Source: Pyrocephalus nanus (Eukaryota > Chordata > Aves > Passeriformes > Tyrannidae). From it: a stretch of 64,000 nucleotides of DNA. The stretch covers positions 75,388,200 through 75,452,199 of the forward strand of contig CM076259.1 in the NCBI GenBank assembly GCA_038380795.1, given 5' to 3'. This document shows positions 1 through 12,154 of the stretch, one piece after another. The notes under the pieces are model-generated. The model saw only the letters and a program-made list of their open reading frames with translations, did no database searches and had not been told where the DNA came from. How positions within the stretch are numbered: position 1 is the stretch's first letter; each line of letters begins with the position of its first letter. The position numbers were made by a program, and so were the translations under genes.

Positions 1-3000
1 CATTTCTGCATTCTGCAAGCAGTGCAGAAATGGGAGTTGCCACAGCATCCAAGGACTGTCATAAAATTATAAACTAGCAATTGAACTCATGTGGAATCAA
101 CTCAATTTTCCTCTATTTAGTTCAGTTGTCTGCTTCTGTCTAACAAGCGAAACGTGTTATTCCTTCATGAGAATGAATTTCTACTGTAATTGCTTTAATT
201 AAATAGTACTAGATAGGTAGCGATACAGGATAAAAACACTGCCAAATTAGATATTCAGGGGCACTCAGACATTCTAAAGAGCCCTGGGCAAAAGTTAAAA
301 TTGTGGTATTTTCTAAATTGGGATTTATTATTAGCATTATCATACAAAGCTCACTGTGCCTACTCAAAATGTTGTAAACTGTCGTTCCTGCTTCATCAGC
401 CTCACCTCTTGGGTGGTATTATTTGATGATTTTTTTTTCTGATTTAGTTGTTTTTGTTTGTTTGTTTGCAATTTTGTTGTCTGGGTTTTTTTTCATATTT
501 CAACTTCTCAGCATCCTTTTTTAAACTTGGAAGTGTGGTCATTGCTATAGAGTCAGTGGAGTACATAGTGGAGTGGTCACTTGTGGTTGGTTTTAATAAT
601 AACTGGGAGGACAATGTGAGGTCCATTTATAAATTATAACAGCTTGAAAAGCTTTATGTATAATAGCTTGGGAAATACAGCAGATATATTGCCCAAGCTC
701 AAGAGCAATTGATTAAAATACAGTCAAGAGAGTCATACTTATGGGATTGCAGTAATCTTGAGTCAGTGCTTAAATTCTGTTTTCCTGACTGCTGGATCCA
801 ACTGTTGTGTCTCATTTTCTATATGCATCATAGAGCTACATGAATGTGTTACTGTTTCTCCCAGCCTGATCAGATTAGATTTCATTAAGTTCCAGATAAT
901 AAATGCATCACAAAATGAAAGGATAAATCGGTACCTGTAGCATGAATTTTGTAGGGGTGGCATTACTTTCTGTGAGGATTAGCTCGTTCCTTTCATTGCT
1001 ACGCTATCCTTTCTGCTTATCATTTAATTCCTCCTCACGCTACCTGAAGTATTTCATCTCCTGCATTATATATTGGATTTAAAATACTATATTACTAAGT
1101 ATTTAAATATTTTATAAACATACGAGCTTTGTAGTTAATAGTGTCCCCGCTCTTTCTGCTAGTTGACATATATTTGCTCCTTCTAGATAGGAGAACAGTC
1201 TAACTCTTTGGATTGGACACAAGGGTTGCAGTGCTCAAATGGGATCCACAAAAGGCAGAAGAGATTCCATGGTGCTTAGTAAACCTGCTGCTTTATCATG
1301 GGGAAATTGTACTGGCTGTGGGCTGCCAATCAGCACCCATCTCTCACCTATTCTTCCTTTCTAAACAAGGCCAAATCGAGTGTGCAGTAAGTACAGTATC
1401 CTAAAGACCTCAGTGTCTGTAAAAACCCTGTCTGCAGATTCCTCTTTCAAGTGCCACTGTCAAAGTCACTGCTTTTATATCCAGCAAATATATATATTCA
1501 TTCCAAGCCTTCTGTACTTTTCATGACTGCTAATTTTGTCTCTTTTATAGTATTGTTATCTTATCTATTTCTTTGGATCTTGTTTTGAAGGAGGCTGGAA
1601 ATAAATTTGCCTTTGCAGTCATGAGAAGAACTAAAAGACGCCAAAAACCAAAAAACCCACTAATAAAAATAAGATTTAGCTACTGAATGCTGAGCATTCC
1701 AAAATTGGAATTATGTGAGCAGCTCTTTGCCTTGTGCTTGAGAATAGTATAGGCTGCAAGGGTGACAACTGAGTGCAAGACAGCATAGCTGCTGGGGGGC
1801 AAACAGGGAGTTGAGGGCTTCAAACCTGCCTCTGGGAGTTGTCTAGTTCTTTATGTTAAACGATTGCTGAATTTCATAAACAGTTATCACCAAAGGAACT
1901 GGAGCATACTTCTCTCTCACCTAACTGCTCTGCCCTCGAAGCTGCAGAACCGTGCTCTTTGCTTTTTCTTCTCATGAGCAAGGAAAGGCTGGAGTGGGCT
2001 CTTTCCCAGCCAAAATAATGTACAATCCATTTGTGAAGACAGTTTCCAGGGAAATTAGCTGTTGCAGATAAAGCCTCTGCTCTCCCACCTCAGAAAAGCA
2101 TTGAATCCATTAGATGAGGATATATATGGGACCTAGAAACATCAGATGGATTTTTACCAGTGCTGCCTGAAGGAAAAGAGTTATCCCAAGCACATTTTTA
2201 ATAGAAGGGGGTTCTTCTTCTTAGGAAAGTTGTTTACCTTTCATATCTCTGCAGAGATATTGAGAGGGAAAGCACTTAAGATATATATGAATCTGCTTTG
2301 CTAATTGGTGGCTCTTGGAGGCTAGTTTCAGCACTGTTCTCTGAGGTTAATTGGATCCTCCATCAGCCTGGCTTGAGTATCTACTCCTGTCATAATACCG
2401 TACAGTGTAAGGAGCTGTGCCTCCCATTCCTGATTTTTTACTCAAGTCACATAGCCTGATGCTTTGCATAACCTGCAAGGTAGTAGGAGACAGGGGCTTG
2501 AATTGCAGGAGCCAAAGAAAGGAGCTGAACTGTTATCTCTGAAAACATCCTGAATATATCTTTGAATCCGAATATATCCTCTGACTTAAGAGTTTGAAAT
2601 TTTCTTTTTTTTTGTGCTATCCTGGCTGAGACATGTATTCACCCATAGCAAACTTAAGTTTTACCGATGATAGGTACGCTCTTAGTTATTCTTTATGGAT
2701 TACATCGAGACAGTCTGTTCTTGTAAAATGCCTGCAAGACTACAAATTGAAAATAGGCTCAGCTACATTCAGTTACTGAAAAAGAGGGAAAACTAGTACT
2801 TTGTGTTACATTTTAAAAGTGTTGGTTAACACTGTACTTCAGATGTGCTTGATCATGATCCAGTGTGTCATAAGAACATCTAATGAATTCAGTTTTTCCT
2901 GGAAGGTAGACAGGAGATTATCAACTTGATTTTTATGTTTGATTTTAGCTAAATTCTGACTTCTCAGTATTCCCAAACCAGGAAAAAATCTGTGTATGTA

Positions 3001-4722
3001 TTAAAGGAAAATTTTAGGCACCTGGAAGATTTTCAAGTAGTAAAGGTAGATTTCTTGAGTAAACTTCCATCTGAGTTCAGGACTTCAGGATTACTTTCTT
3101 GAATAAAGGCAACACTTTTTTAACTCAGCCTACTTCAAGTGCCTGATATCCTTCTTCACTTCTTTTGGTTTTTTCTATTTGGACAGACATGAATTAACCT
3201 TACAGTGTGCCTACAAATGAGTGAATTAATACCTAGGATATGCTGCTAATGGTGTTGCATTTACTGCTGAACTAGGAAGGAGAATTAGTTACCTTAGCGT
3301 CTGGCTGTCTGTGATCTGGCACCAAGCTTAATTGGACAGCAGCAGCTCCTTGAATTAACAAGTCCTGCTGGCAGCATGCACCTGATTCCCAGCATGAGCA
3401 GAGGGGATGCAAGGGAAAAGATATCGAACAAAAAAAAAAAAAAATATTGCTGCAAAAATGAGTGAAAGTGAAGCTCATCGTTTTGCTTTCTTTATTTTTT
3501 TCCCCCATGATAATTAACAGGTAGTGATCAAACATCAATTATATTTCAGGAACTGCTAGCTGAGAAATACTTTCTAGATTTTGAAAATTTTTGGCACAGA
3601 GTTCAGAATTTGTATCTGTCTTGTGAAATCTTGGAACAGAACAGTCTTATTTATAGTAAATACTGACAGAACATTGGATATATAATGAAGAATTATGCTA
3701 CTCTATGTAACAAAACACTTTTCATACCACTTTCTCTAGTCAATGCATGCATTTTGACAATGAATTAGTGAGTATTTGGTGGTGTTTTTTGAAGTATTTT
3801 TGACACAGGCAAGGAGAAATTATGACATAGATATGTATGGTAGACCATCTCAAAAGAATCACCCAAGAGCTGTAAAAATGGTTTTGGTGGGGGATTCTCT
3901 GTTCTTTAAACATTATGTGGTTACTTGGCTGTGGAATATAGAAAATGAAAATTATTTTCAGCTTTATGTCATATATCTCCATGAAAAGTTGAATCATTCA
4001 ATATGTTTAGTTGGTTGCAGCTAAAATATGATGCTCACAATCACTTGTATTTGTGTTTGTATGTGCGTGTATAGGACTTCTGAACCTCGTAAAACTGTAA
4101 ATAGATTTAAGTGTACCTTAGGACATAACCTAAAAAGCTATCCATCCTTATAATATAGTAGCTGATAAACTCGTTATTCCATCTATTTGTCTTCTCTTTT
4201 GATACAGTATGGATTTTGTATGATTTTGGTTTTCATTTAAACTGTTCATCCTTTTTGTTTTATTTTTTCCCCTCATCAGCTTGGTATCTTGGCTGTCTAG
4301 TTAAAAGAAAGAATGGCAAAAAGAACTAGAATTGAAGAGGACCGGTTTCTTATGGATTTCTGTACCTTGGTTAATAATTAAATTATAGAGCTCTTCTTTT
4401 ATCTCTGAATATGCATATATTCTGGGAATGGTATGCTGGCTGCCACTCTTGACAGCAGAAGTGGGCTGTTAAGATTGTTAGCACCCTGCATGTTAATGCT
4501 AGGATCCTGGTCTCTTCTCTCCAGCAGCTGCTGCTTTCAAAATTCGTAAGAGCGTAACTATCTTTGTGATTTTTATCTTCTCAGTCACATTTAGTTGAAA
4601 TTGGGCTACTTAGTTCAAAAATTACAAGGAGAGGACACACAGACTGTATTATACTGTTGCGCAGCCTAGTTTCCATAGGAAACCAGGCTAAAAACAGCAT
4701 GAAAGTCAGCTTTATCCTCTGC

Positions 4723-4723
<1 letters not shown>
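1..4723. other. Unique A+T-rich non-coding DNA
   Basis: No gene or recognisable mobile element is seen here. Open frames are at most 88 codons, lie on both strands and show no family motif. Short poly-T/poly-A runs occur near 430, 2603 and 3430. The stretch at 1720-2100 is slightly richer in G+C but has no exon signature I can defend. The best description is intergenic or intronic background. Confidence 0.7.

Positions 4724-4761
<38 letters not shown>
4724..4761. repeat. A homopolymer of 38 bases
   Basis: An uninterrupted run of 38 A residues follows a normal-complexity segment. It may be the tail of a retrocopied sequence on the + strand, but the DNA just upstream shows no coding or LINE signature. 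It may equally be a simple expansion. Its exact length is likely to vary between individuals and to be error-prone in sequencing. Confidence 0.95.
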
Positions 4762-4765
<4 letters not shown>

Positions 4766-7700
4766 CTCCCAATTTGTATGTTCTAGATCATAAGATAATG
4801 AGGATACTCTGAAGCAATTACTTTTAAGGAAGATTGCATGCCAAAGCACACATGTGGCAATGCCAATACTCATCTTCTGATAAAAAGAAGCATGTCATCT
4901 GAGGAGGAGTAGATAAAAGTCCTCTAGCTGTGGAGAGCCTTCTCTGCCCAAACCTTTCCATGCTGTCTCCATGCAGATGAAGGGAGAGGAGAACTACAGA
5001 AAGGTAAAAAATTGTTTCTTCTCTACATCCTGTTGAAGATCCAGATAAATCTTTCCTTCAGCCTGCACTCTGCCTCCGTTTTCAAGGCTCCATTTCTCTA
5101 CAGGTGTGTAGGGAATGTTATGAAACTAATTGGAAGAACCTTATGAAAGAAATTTGAGGTGCAAACTTTTAGTTTTATATTGCAGCAAGAAGAAGCCTTG
5201 CTTGTAGAATTCAACTGATTTACAACAAAGTGAAAGAAGGAATATTTGGCTAAATCATAAAAGAATCATCAACACCCAGCATCCCATAGACATACCTGAT
5301 TCAGTAAACAGGAACTTTTAAGAATAGTTTCACCTGAAAATATAAAAAAACCAGCATTGAATTGTTTGATAATGTGAATTCAGACATCTCAAAATATTGT
5401 CAGGAAAAAAAATCACCATTATTTCAATGATTAAAATGAAAGTGGATTAAAAAGCTGCCACAGCCTATTTGCAAAGCACAACTAAATCAATAAATTAGAA
5501 TAGCTTAACTTGAACAGTGCAAAATTTGAAGAATTTTGACTTGGCAGGCTTGTCAGAAACTTGACTAAGTGCTAATTTGTTCTGTATTTTTTCTGTGAAA
5601 AATGTCAGCTCTGGTCTAGTATTATTTAGCCTTTGAGCTAAGTATTGGTCACTCAAGTCTCACCAAAGTAACAGACGTTGTATGTCTAGTACATGTAACA
5701 GGCAAGGGATACATTGACAAGCTTACTACCTTCACAAATATGTGGAAACTAGAGGCTTAGTCAACAGAAAGCATCCTTATACTTTTAGACATTCAAATAA
5801 TGATTGTTTATACAGTAATACATTTGGAAGTGTGCAGTTCTGGAAATCACCTAGTATGTGTAGGTGAAAACTCCCTTAAATTGAATGAAGCCTTAGATAA
5901 TCCATCTCATTTGTGTTAGATGGGCAGAATGCAGTAAGTTGCTTAAGGGTTAAGCATTAAGCCTCAAGTTAGTTACCTCAACTCCTGTAGGTAATGGGGA
6001 GAAAGGGACATCTCAAGAGTGCAGTTCATCCTGTGCTAAGTGTGCGACTGGCATAAAAGTGGGGAAAAATGAAGAAAAGAGATATTCTGGAGAAAATGAG
6101 TATTTTAAAAATTTGTCACTGATCTTAACGCGTGCCTTTCACCTTTAGAGCAGGACTTCAGATATGTGCTGGGTTTTGTTGCAACATTTACAGCATGTGA
6201 CACACCAGCCTGTTAAGATGTATTTAGGGAGTGACACATAGGAACTGTGCCAGGTGAGGATTTCTCTTTCTACAGCATTTTGCAAATGGACCAAGGTTAA
6301 TGCAAGATGCAGGTAGGATATATCCTTCTCTCCAGTTTGCTTGGAGATAGGGTGATTGGCTTATTGAGTTCTAAAAAGCCTTTTTCTCTACTATTATTTA
6401 ATCAGCTTAGTACTAGCAAATATATATGATAGCAGTTTTACCATCTGAGGAGCAGACTCTGATTGCAGATTCCCAGAGTCATGTATCCAAGAAATGGTGT
6501 TATGACAGCCGCCATTTTTATTTCATTGATTGAGAACAGTAATGAGGTCAAAATCATACATCTAAAACTGGTTCATTTAAGCCTCTAATGAGCTGTGTGA
6601 TATGAAAGCTTTTTCCATGTGTTACAATATAGACACATACTGTGCAATAGGAAAAATACAGATAAGCAAAACATCTGAAACAAGAAGCAATTTCCAAAGG
6701 CAACAGAAATAGCAAGATAATAGTAATATGTTTTGAGTTTTTTTATCATTCTAATAAAATAAATGAAAATCTATGGTTGATAAAGGACTTGAGATGTAGT
6801 AACATGAGGCTGCGAGGCCATGTTAGCTTGCAGCCAGAAATTATTTGCCATTGTAACTGGAGGAAGGTATGTGCACTGAAACACATGTTTATAGAGTCTA
6901 TTGCTGCCCACAGGTAAGGTCCAGGGTCCACTGTGTGGAGACCTGGGAAATGCTGACTGGGAGAGCAACGCTCTTTAGAGTTGCAGTCTAATTTAAGATG
7001 TGTTTGAAGAAGTAGGAGATGCTCCTAGGAGGACAACTGAGGGCAGGAGGCTTCCAGTACTGGGGAAACAAAGTCAAGGAAACCAGCTCTGTGCAAAAGT
7101 CTCACATACATGTTTTTATTCATTTCTTTATCTGTGTTCTTATGACATGAATTATTATTCAGATTTTACTGTAAAACTACAGGATCTTACTTATTTGTAT
7201 CCATTAAGAGATACCCACCAAATCAATAAATATGTAACTTTTCAGGTATATCACTCATCTCTTACAGGATTGCATTCCCATGGTTTGCACTTTCTAATGG
7301 GCTGGCATACCAGCTCTCCATCTGAACTGAAATACATACACTTAAGATTAGAGGACTGCAGTACAACTGCAGATGTGTCTTACTGTCTTAAGAGCTTATC
7401 TTAAAACAACCCTTCTATTGGTTTGGTATCTTGCTTCAAACCACTGAATTTATGGGGTGTAAAACAGTCTGTGAAATTAATCACAGCTAAAAGAATTGCA
7501 ATTCAGCTTTATTTTGTAGTCCAAAACCTGCATTTATTCATGTAACACAACAGCTACCCATGAAGTCTGGGATACTAGTCCCAACATGCTGATGATTTCA
7601 TTCACATGTTCTAAATGCAATGAAGAACAAGACCAGAAATTAATTTCATTTAATTTACAGTATTGTATCTTGTCTAAAAAATTATTTCATATGATTTTAA

Positions 7701-8659
7701 ACATAATATTCTATTATGTTCCTCTGACCATTTCTCCCTGTGTTATGTCGAGATCTCAGTCTCCTTGTCTGAAGTTTTTTCCATCAGGCAGACCTGACAT
7801 TTTTCTTTCTCAATAACTCATCTTTATACTTTTTTTACTAAAACGTGTTTCAAGTAGATAGGTTTGACACGTTGTTTTGTTTTCCTCTCAAATGCCAGTT
7901 GTAGTGTGGAGAACAAACTAAAAACAATTTAAATTTGTGTTGATAAGTCAAGGTCAACAACTGTTTCCCTCATCTATTTTCTTTGGATGATATACTGTAA
8001 TGCAGAATACGTTAACTGTTTCAGCACTGGCATTCAAAACAATTACATTATGTTTCAATTCTGAAACCTGGTTTTTGCATTGAAAAAAAAGTTCACATTG
8101 AGTCAGTGCCAAGTTGACTGTATTTAATTTTTCAAAGATTTCTTCTGAAAGTCTGTCTTGCAGTGTAGAGCCAGGCTGTCGCTGCTGCTTGTTTTATACC
8201 TGCCTCACTGATTTTTGTGGAATCATAAGTAATAAGGCACTGAAAGATTTCTCTCCCTAAGAAGCATACCAGCCATTATTACAGGATCATTCTGTTTATT
8301 TCAGCAGCTTCCTGTGTTTTCTGTGTCAAAGTTACCAGCCTGACCTGGAGGCCAAGTAGCAGTCATCCCCTCTCCTCTGGAGAAGCTGGATACAGGGCAA
8401 AGGAAAAGGAAGCAGCCAGTACTATTGCAACACAAAGCTATAAGACCATAAAAAGCCTTGCAGTTTTGATGGTGACTCTCCTCCCCCATTGCCATTTTTT
8501 CTTGTTGAAAACTTATTAATATTTTAAGTGCATTCTCATCTCTACTCTTGGCTCTCCTATACCTGAAAAAGGAGAGGGAAAATAAGACCATTTTGAGCCA
8601 TCCTCCCTTCAGGCCTGAGAAGAGGCCCAGAGTGGCTATGAATGAAGGTGGATGTGCTG
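4762..8659. other. Unique A+T-rich non-coding DNA
   Basis: No supported gene. The longest frame (7000-7404, 134 codons) starts in a slightly G+C-richer patch and becomes A+T-driven. It has no signal peptide, domain motif or repeated spacing and I treat it as chance. A patch at 8300-8650 is richer in G+C and directly precedes a CR1 fragment; its nature is unknown. Confidence 0.65.
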
Positions 8660-8835
8660 GCTATGGATGCAGATGGCTTGAATGTACCTAGGTATGGGGC
8701 ATCCACCACTTTTCTGGGCAACCTGTTTCAGGTTTCACCCCATCACTTTAATTTTTTTTTCCTTCTATTTAGTCCTAATCAACTCTCATTTAATTTGAAA
8801 TCATTACTCCTTGTCCCATTGTTATAGGCATGACT
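8660..8835 (-). mobile_element. CR1 LINE fragment, minus orientation
   Basis: The phrase 'ggggcatccaccactt' followed by 'ctgggcaacctgtttcag', and later 'cattactccttgtccca', matches the antisense of the CR1 ORF2 C-terminal end as known from avian repeats. The element is truncated at both ends: the terminal ATTCTATGA-type repeat is missing on the left, and similarity fades after about 8835. An inserted T-rich segment near 8750 marks decay. No intact frame remains; the 61-codon frame across it is a shadow. Confidence 0.75.
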
Positions 8836-10791
8836 GATATCCTGATTAACCACAGTGTAGCCTTTTGAACCAGAGCACATTCAAGCACTGAGGGACTTCC
8901 TGGAGCATCTAGTTGTCAAATTCATTTCCACAGTGTGTGTCAAAAGAGAAGTCTTCCAGAAGAGTTTATGCTTTGTTCAGAGGCGGTACTTTTTTCCTAG
9001 GGACCACAAAAAGCAGCTTTGTTGACACGTTTCTGTTTGCTGCTCCAGAGTGTGAAGTGACAAGTTATCTGACAAGGCTGGAAAAGGAATTCATAAAGCT
9101 ATTGCATAGCAAGTCTTTTCCTGCCTTTCCCTCTCTAATTTCAGTCTGGAACGGAATATCTGAACAATTTTTGCATACTTAAAAAACAAACTTCAACCAG
9201 ATAACAAGTTAAAAATTTTTTTGTTGAAAATTGATTGGCAAAATTTGAAATTTCTGAGAATAAGGAATGCCATAGAAAATTTGAGCAATACAAGAACTGA
9301 AACTTCCCATCTCCTGTAAATAGCTCCAAGGATTTGCTTTTAGCAGTGTCTCTAGAAATAATGAGAAATAGCACAGAAGATTAATGACAGTGCCATTATC
9401 ATAGTGCTGATTATAATTGGATACACATTAGAATAGCTTCACACCGTGATTAGCTGTTCAGATTAGGATTATTATAGGTTTAGAATTTTTGAATTTTAGA
9501 AAGGTTTACCATGGTACTTAGTTGTTTTTTGTGATGTATTTTTTATAGCTTTTACAAGATTTAACAGGATAAGTGAAACAAAAAATGTTCCTTCTTTATG
9601 CAGAATGCTATTTCATTTTCTGTTTATACACTTATAATAGTGCCAGAGTAGTAGACCAGTAAAAAATCTTTTATATTTTACATGTTAAAGACATTTGTAA
9701 AATTATTGCGTGGCAAATCACTCTTGATAACAGTATGTACCAGGCGTAACAAGACTATTACAAGGCTACTGTTAATGAATAGTCCACTTTCCAGCTCCTT
9801 TGAACTTGCTTTTAACAGGTGGATGTGCATACATAAATTGGTATTAGTAAAGTCTCTCTTGGTTTCTAGGAATTTCTGATGAGAGAGGGAGTGAGAGAGA
9901 CAGACAGATAGGTGGCTCAAATACTGCACAATTTGTATTTGGTAGTCACATATCCTCCAGAATGTATTTGGGATATAATTTTTAATGTATTCAGCATAAT
10001 ACAGGGTATATTCTTCTTAATAAACATGGAAATGCTTTTTACGTCCTTTCCTCAGATGTTTTCTTGCAGAATTTTATTTTAGTTATTAATAATTCCCTGT
10101 ATCCTGTAGAAATCAGTATTTTTTAATGAGTCATGCAAAGCTTAGCCTTCTTAACCATCAATCTCTACCACTTTGTTTTCCGATTCCTGTGTTTTCCAAG
10201 GGGTGTTCAGAAACCCAGCAATAGTTTAACGGCCGCATTGAAAACTAGTACTATATAGTACAATTAATTTTCACCTATCTCCACCAAAGTCATACTTCAT
10301 ATGAGAAAGTATAATAAAGTGGTAATTCTTTAGTGAGAAGAAAAAATTTCTCATGCAAGGCCACTTTTAGATGGAAATTCTCTCCTACAAAGCATATTTG
10401 TTGGGTTTTTTTGTTTATTAGAGGAATATAGGGAATGCATATCAGGAGCAAAGAGAATTTTAATCATTTGCTAAAAACATTGTGTTACTAGATCTTACCT
10501 CCTGAATAATCATGTCCAATATCTGCTACAGTAGGAACAGTTTGTAGTTCCTTTTGTAAATATATAGTCAGTCATATTTTACAAATAATGAATACATTTT
10601 GCCCACTTGTGGATTTTTATCTTTCTTGCTTACTCCATTCACCCATGTATTGTTCCATTTTCACTTCATGGCGAAAATATGGGTATCAGGCAAAAGTATT
10701 TCGGACAGGGTGCATTATGAAAGAGCACAGTCTCTTTTCCATATGTCTTAGAATAGTAGAGGTGGTTGGTTTGTTTTTAATCGGGTTTTCT
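8836..10791. other. Unique A+T-rich non-coding DNA
   Basis: No gene or repeat recognised. Open frames are 65-89 codons and overlap on opposite strands, as chance frames do. A short purine-rich GAGAGAG/CAGACAGATAG tract lies at 9880-9912. Confidence 0.65.
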
Positions 10792-10870
10792 TGTGTTTGG
10801 TTGGTTGGTTGGTTTGGCTTGGTTTGGTTTGGTTTTTTTGTGGCTATTTTGTTGGGTTTTTTTGTGGCTT
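10792..10870. repeat. (TGGTT)n / (TTTGG)n simple repeat
   Basis: A G/T-only stretch made of TTGG and TTTGG units with long T runs, slightly interrupted. It gives strong strand asymmetry, with G and T on the + strand. The 111-codon frame 10588-10923 crosses it, and its Trp/Gly/Phe-rich tail is produced by the repeat, so it is not counted as a gene. Confidence 0.85.
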
Positions 10871-11306
10871 CATCATCATGTGGTCATCTCCTAATCTTCT
10901 GGGCTGGATTTTGTAACAAGTAACCTAAAAGATGAGCATCCACTGTAAATTAGTTGTTGAAGTGGAGAGAAAAAGACATCTAGTGTGTGTGATTCATCAC
11001 ACGTAAGATTTCAGTTTTACTTCAATATGAATCATGAGCTAAAGATACTCTGCGCTAAGTGCAGAGAAATCTTTGATGACTAGCTTAGGCTAGACGTATT
11101 TTAGATGTCTGAGCTGGGTCAGTTGAATTTGATGGTCTGTGATCACTCATACACAAAGACTTTTTCTTGATTCTCCTGGTCATAAAGAGAGTTCTCTTGC
11201 GCAAGGAAGCAATAAATACGCTTGTGTAAAGTATTCTGCCAAGGAAAAAATTATGCAATATCCAGAGTATCATTGCTTTTATTCATACATCTCTCTTCCC
11301 TCTTCA

Positions 11307-11311
11307 CAAGG
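11307..11311. repeat. Target-site duplication, left copy (CAAGG)
   Basis: The five bases CAAGG directly precede the TG of the LTR and recur directly after its CA end at 12150-12154. Five-base duplications are typical of ERVL-type (class III) integrases. Confidence 0.7.
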
Positions 11312-12149
11312 TGTGATGGACTGAAATGTCAGTAATGTCTTAAACATTGTCAAAAGCATAGAAAGATTTTTTTGTCAAACTGCAAGGAAGCAACTGCCTG
11401 TCTGCGACCACCAAAGCCTGACTGGAACTTGGACTGTGAAGGAGGACTTAAGACTATTGTCTAAACATCTCAGGTCTGAGGAGAAGTAAATAAGGCTCAG
11501 GAAAGAAGAATGTGTCTGTGTTAAGAATCAGCCATAGCTGGGCTCAGGGCATAGTGGAGGAGAAGGGGTTTGGATGTGTGAAGGTGAAATCTCTCCACAC
11601 CAAACCAAAGGAGAAAACATCCCCACACACACTCTGGGAAGACCATGTACACATGGGACATTCACATGAGAGGCAGCTGAGAAGGGGTCATAAACCATCA
11701 GAGACCCTCAAAGCATCTCCCCAACTCATTCCTGAGGCCTTCTACAACCAGAGGACTGCATGTGATCCAAGTGAAGTAACAAATCCAGAGCCTGTCACAA
11801 GAGACTGCAAAGCTTCCTCCCTTCCCCCTGACTCCCAGGGGAGGTGCCTGGCATCTTCTGAATGTATATTAATTCATTGGACTCTACATTTTGTGGGACC
11901 CTCACCACCAATAAGACCAAAAGAACTGGATCAATGGGATGCCTCCGGGTTTCATGGAACGGTGATACTTTTTCTCTCTTTCTTCCCCTCATCTCCTTTT
12001 TCCTATTTTTATCTCTCTGTCTTTTAAATTAAATTTTATTTAATTTACCATTAAATAAAACCCATACTATTGACTTTGGCATCTGGTCTTATTTGTACCT
12101 TAACTCAAGCAGAGGCATTTCTGATAATTTTAGTAACTGGATCAAAACA
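11312..12149 (+). mobile_element. Solo LTR of an endogenous retrovirus (ERVL-like)
   Basis: An 838-bp block begins TGTGATGG and ends AAAACA, giving the canonical TG...CA ends, and is flanked by a perfect CAAGG duplication. It is richer in G+C than its surroundings. Near the right end is a pyrimidine tract (11968-12021), then an A/T-rich segment and a polyadenylation signal AATAAA at 12054-12059, about 90 bases before the end. That is the expected U3-R-U5 order on the + strand and resembles bird L-type LTRs. No internal retroviral region adjoins it, so it is a solo LTR, probably left by recombination between two LTRs. The 171-codon frame 11512-12027 lies wholly inside and resembles no known protein. 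The family assignment rests on the 5-bp duplication and layout only. Confidence 0.75.
11968..12059 (+). promoter_or_regulatory. LTR pyrimidine tract and polyadenylation signal
   Basis: A C/T-rich tract is followed by an A/T-rich spacer and AATAAA (12054-12059). In retroviral LTRs AATAAA directs 3' end formation in R. No clear TATA box could be separated from the general A/T richness at 12025-12050. Confidence 0.55.
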
Positions 12150-12154
12150 CAAGG
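12150..12154. repeat. Target-site duplication, right copy (CAAGG)
   Basis: Exact direct repeat of the five bases on the left side of the LTR. An unmutated pair suggests the insertion is not extremely old, although five bases carry little clock information. Confidence 0.7.

Noticed and set aside
7000..7404. 134-codon open frame
   Set aside because: No motif, signal peptide or conserved spacing. Length is within chance for 64 kb in six frames.
10588..10923. 111-codon Trp/Gly/Phe-rich frame suggestive of a membrane protein
   Set aside because: The hydrophobic part is produced by the (TGGTT)n repeat.
11512..12027. 171-codon open frame, the longest in the window
   Set aside because: It lies wholly inside the LTR defined by TG...CA ends and CAAGG duplications, has no known-domain motif, and runs into the LTR pyrimidine tract at its end.
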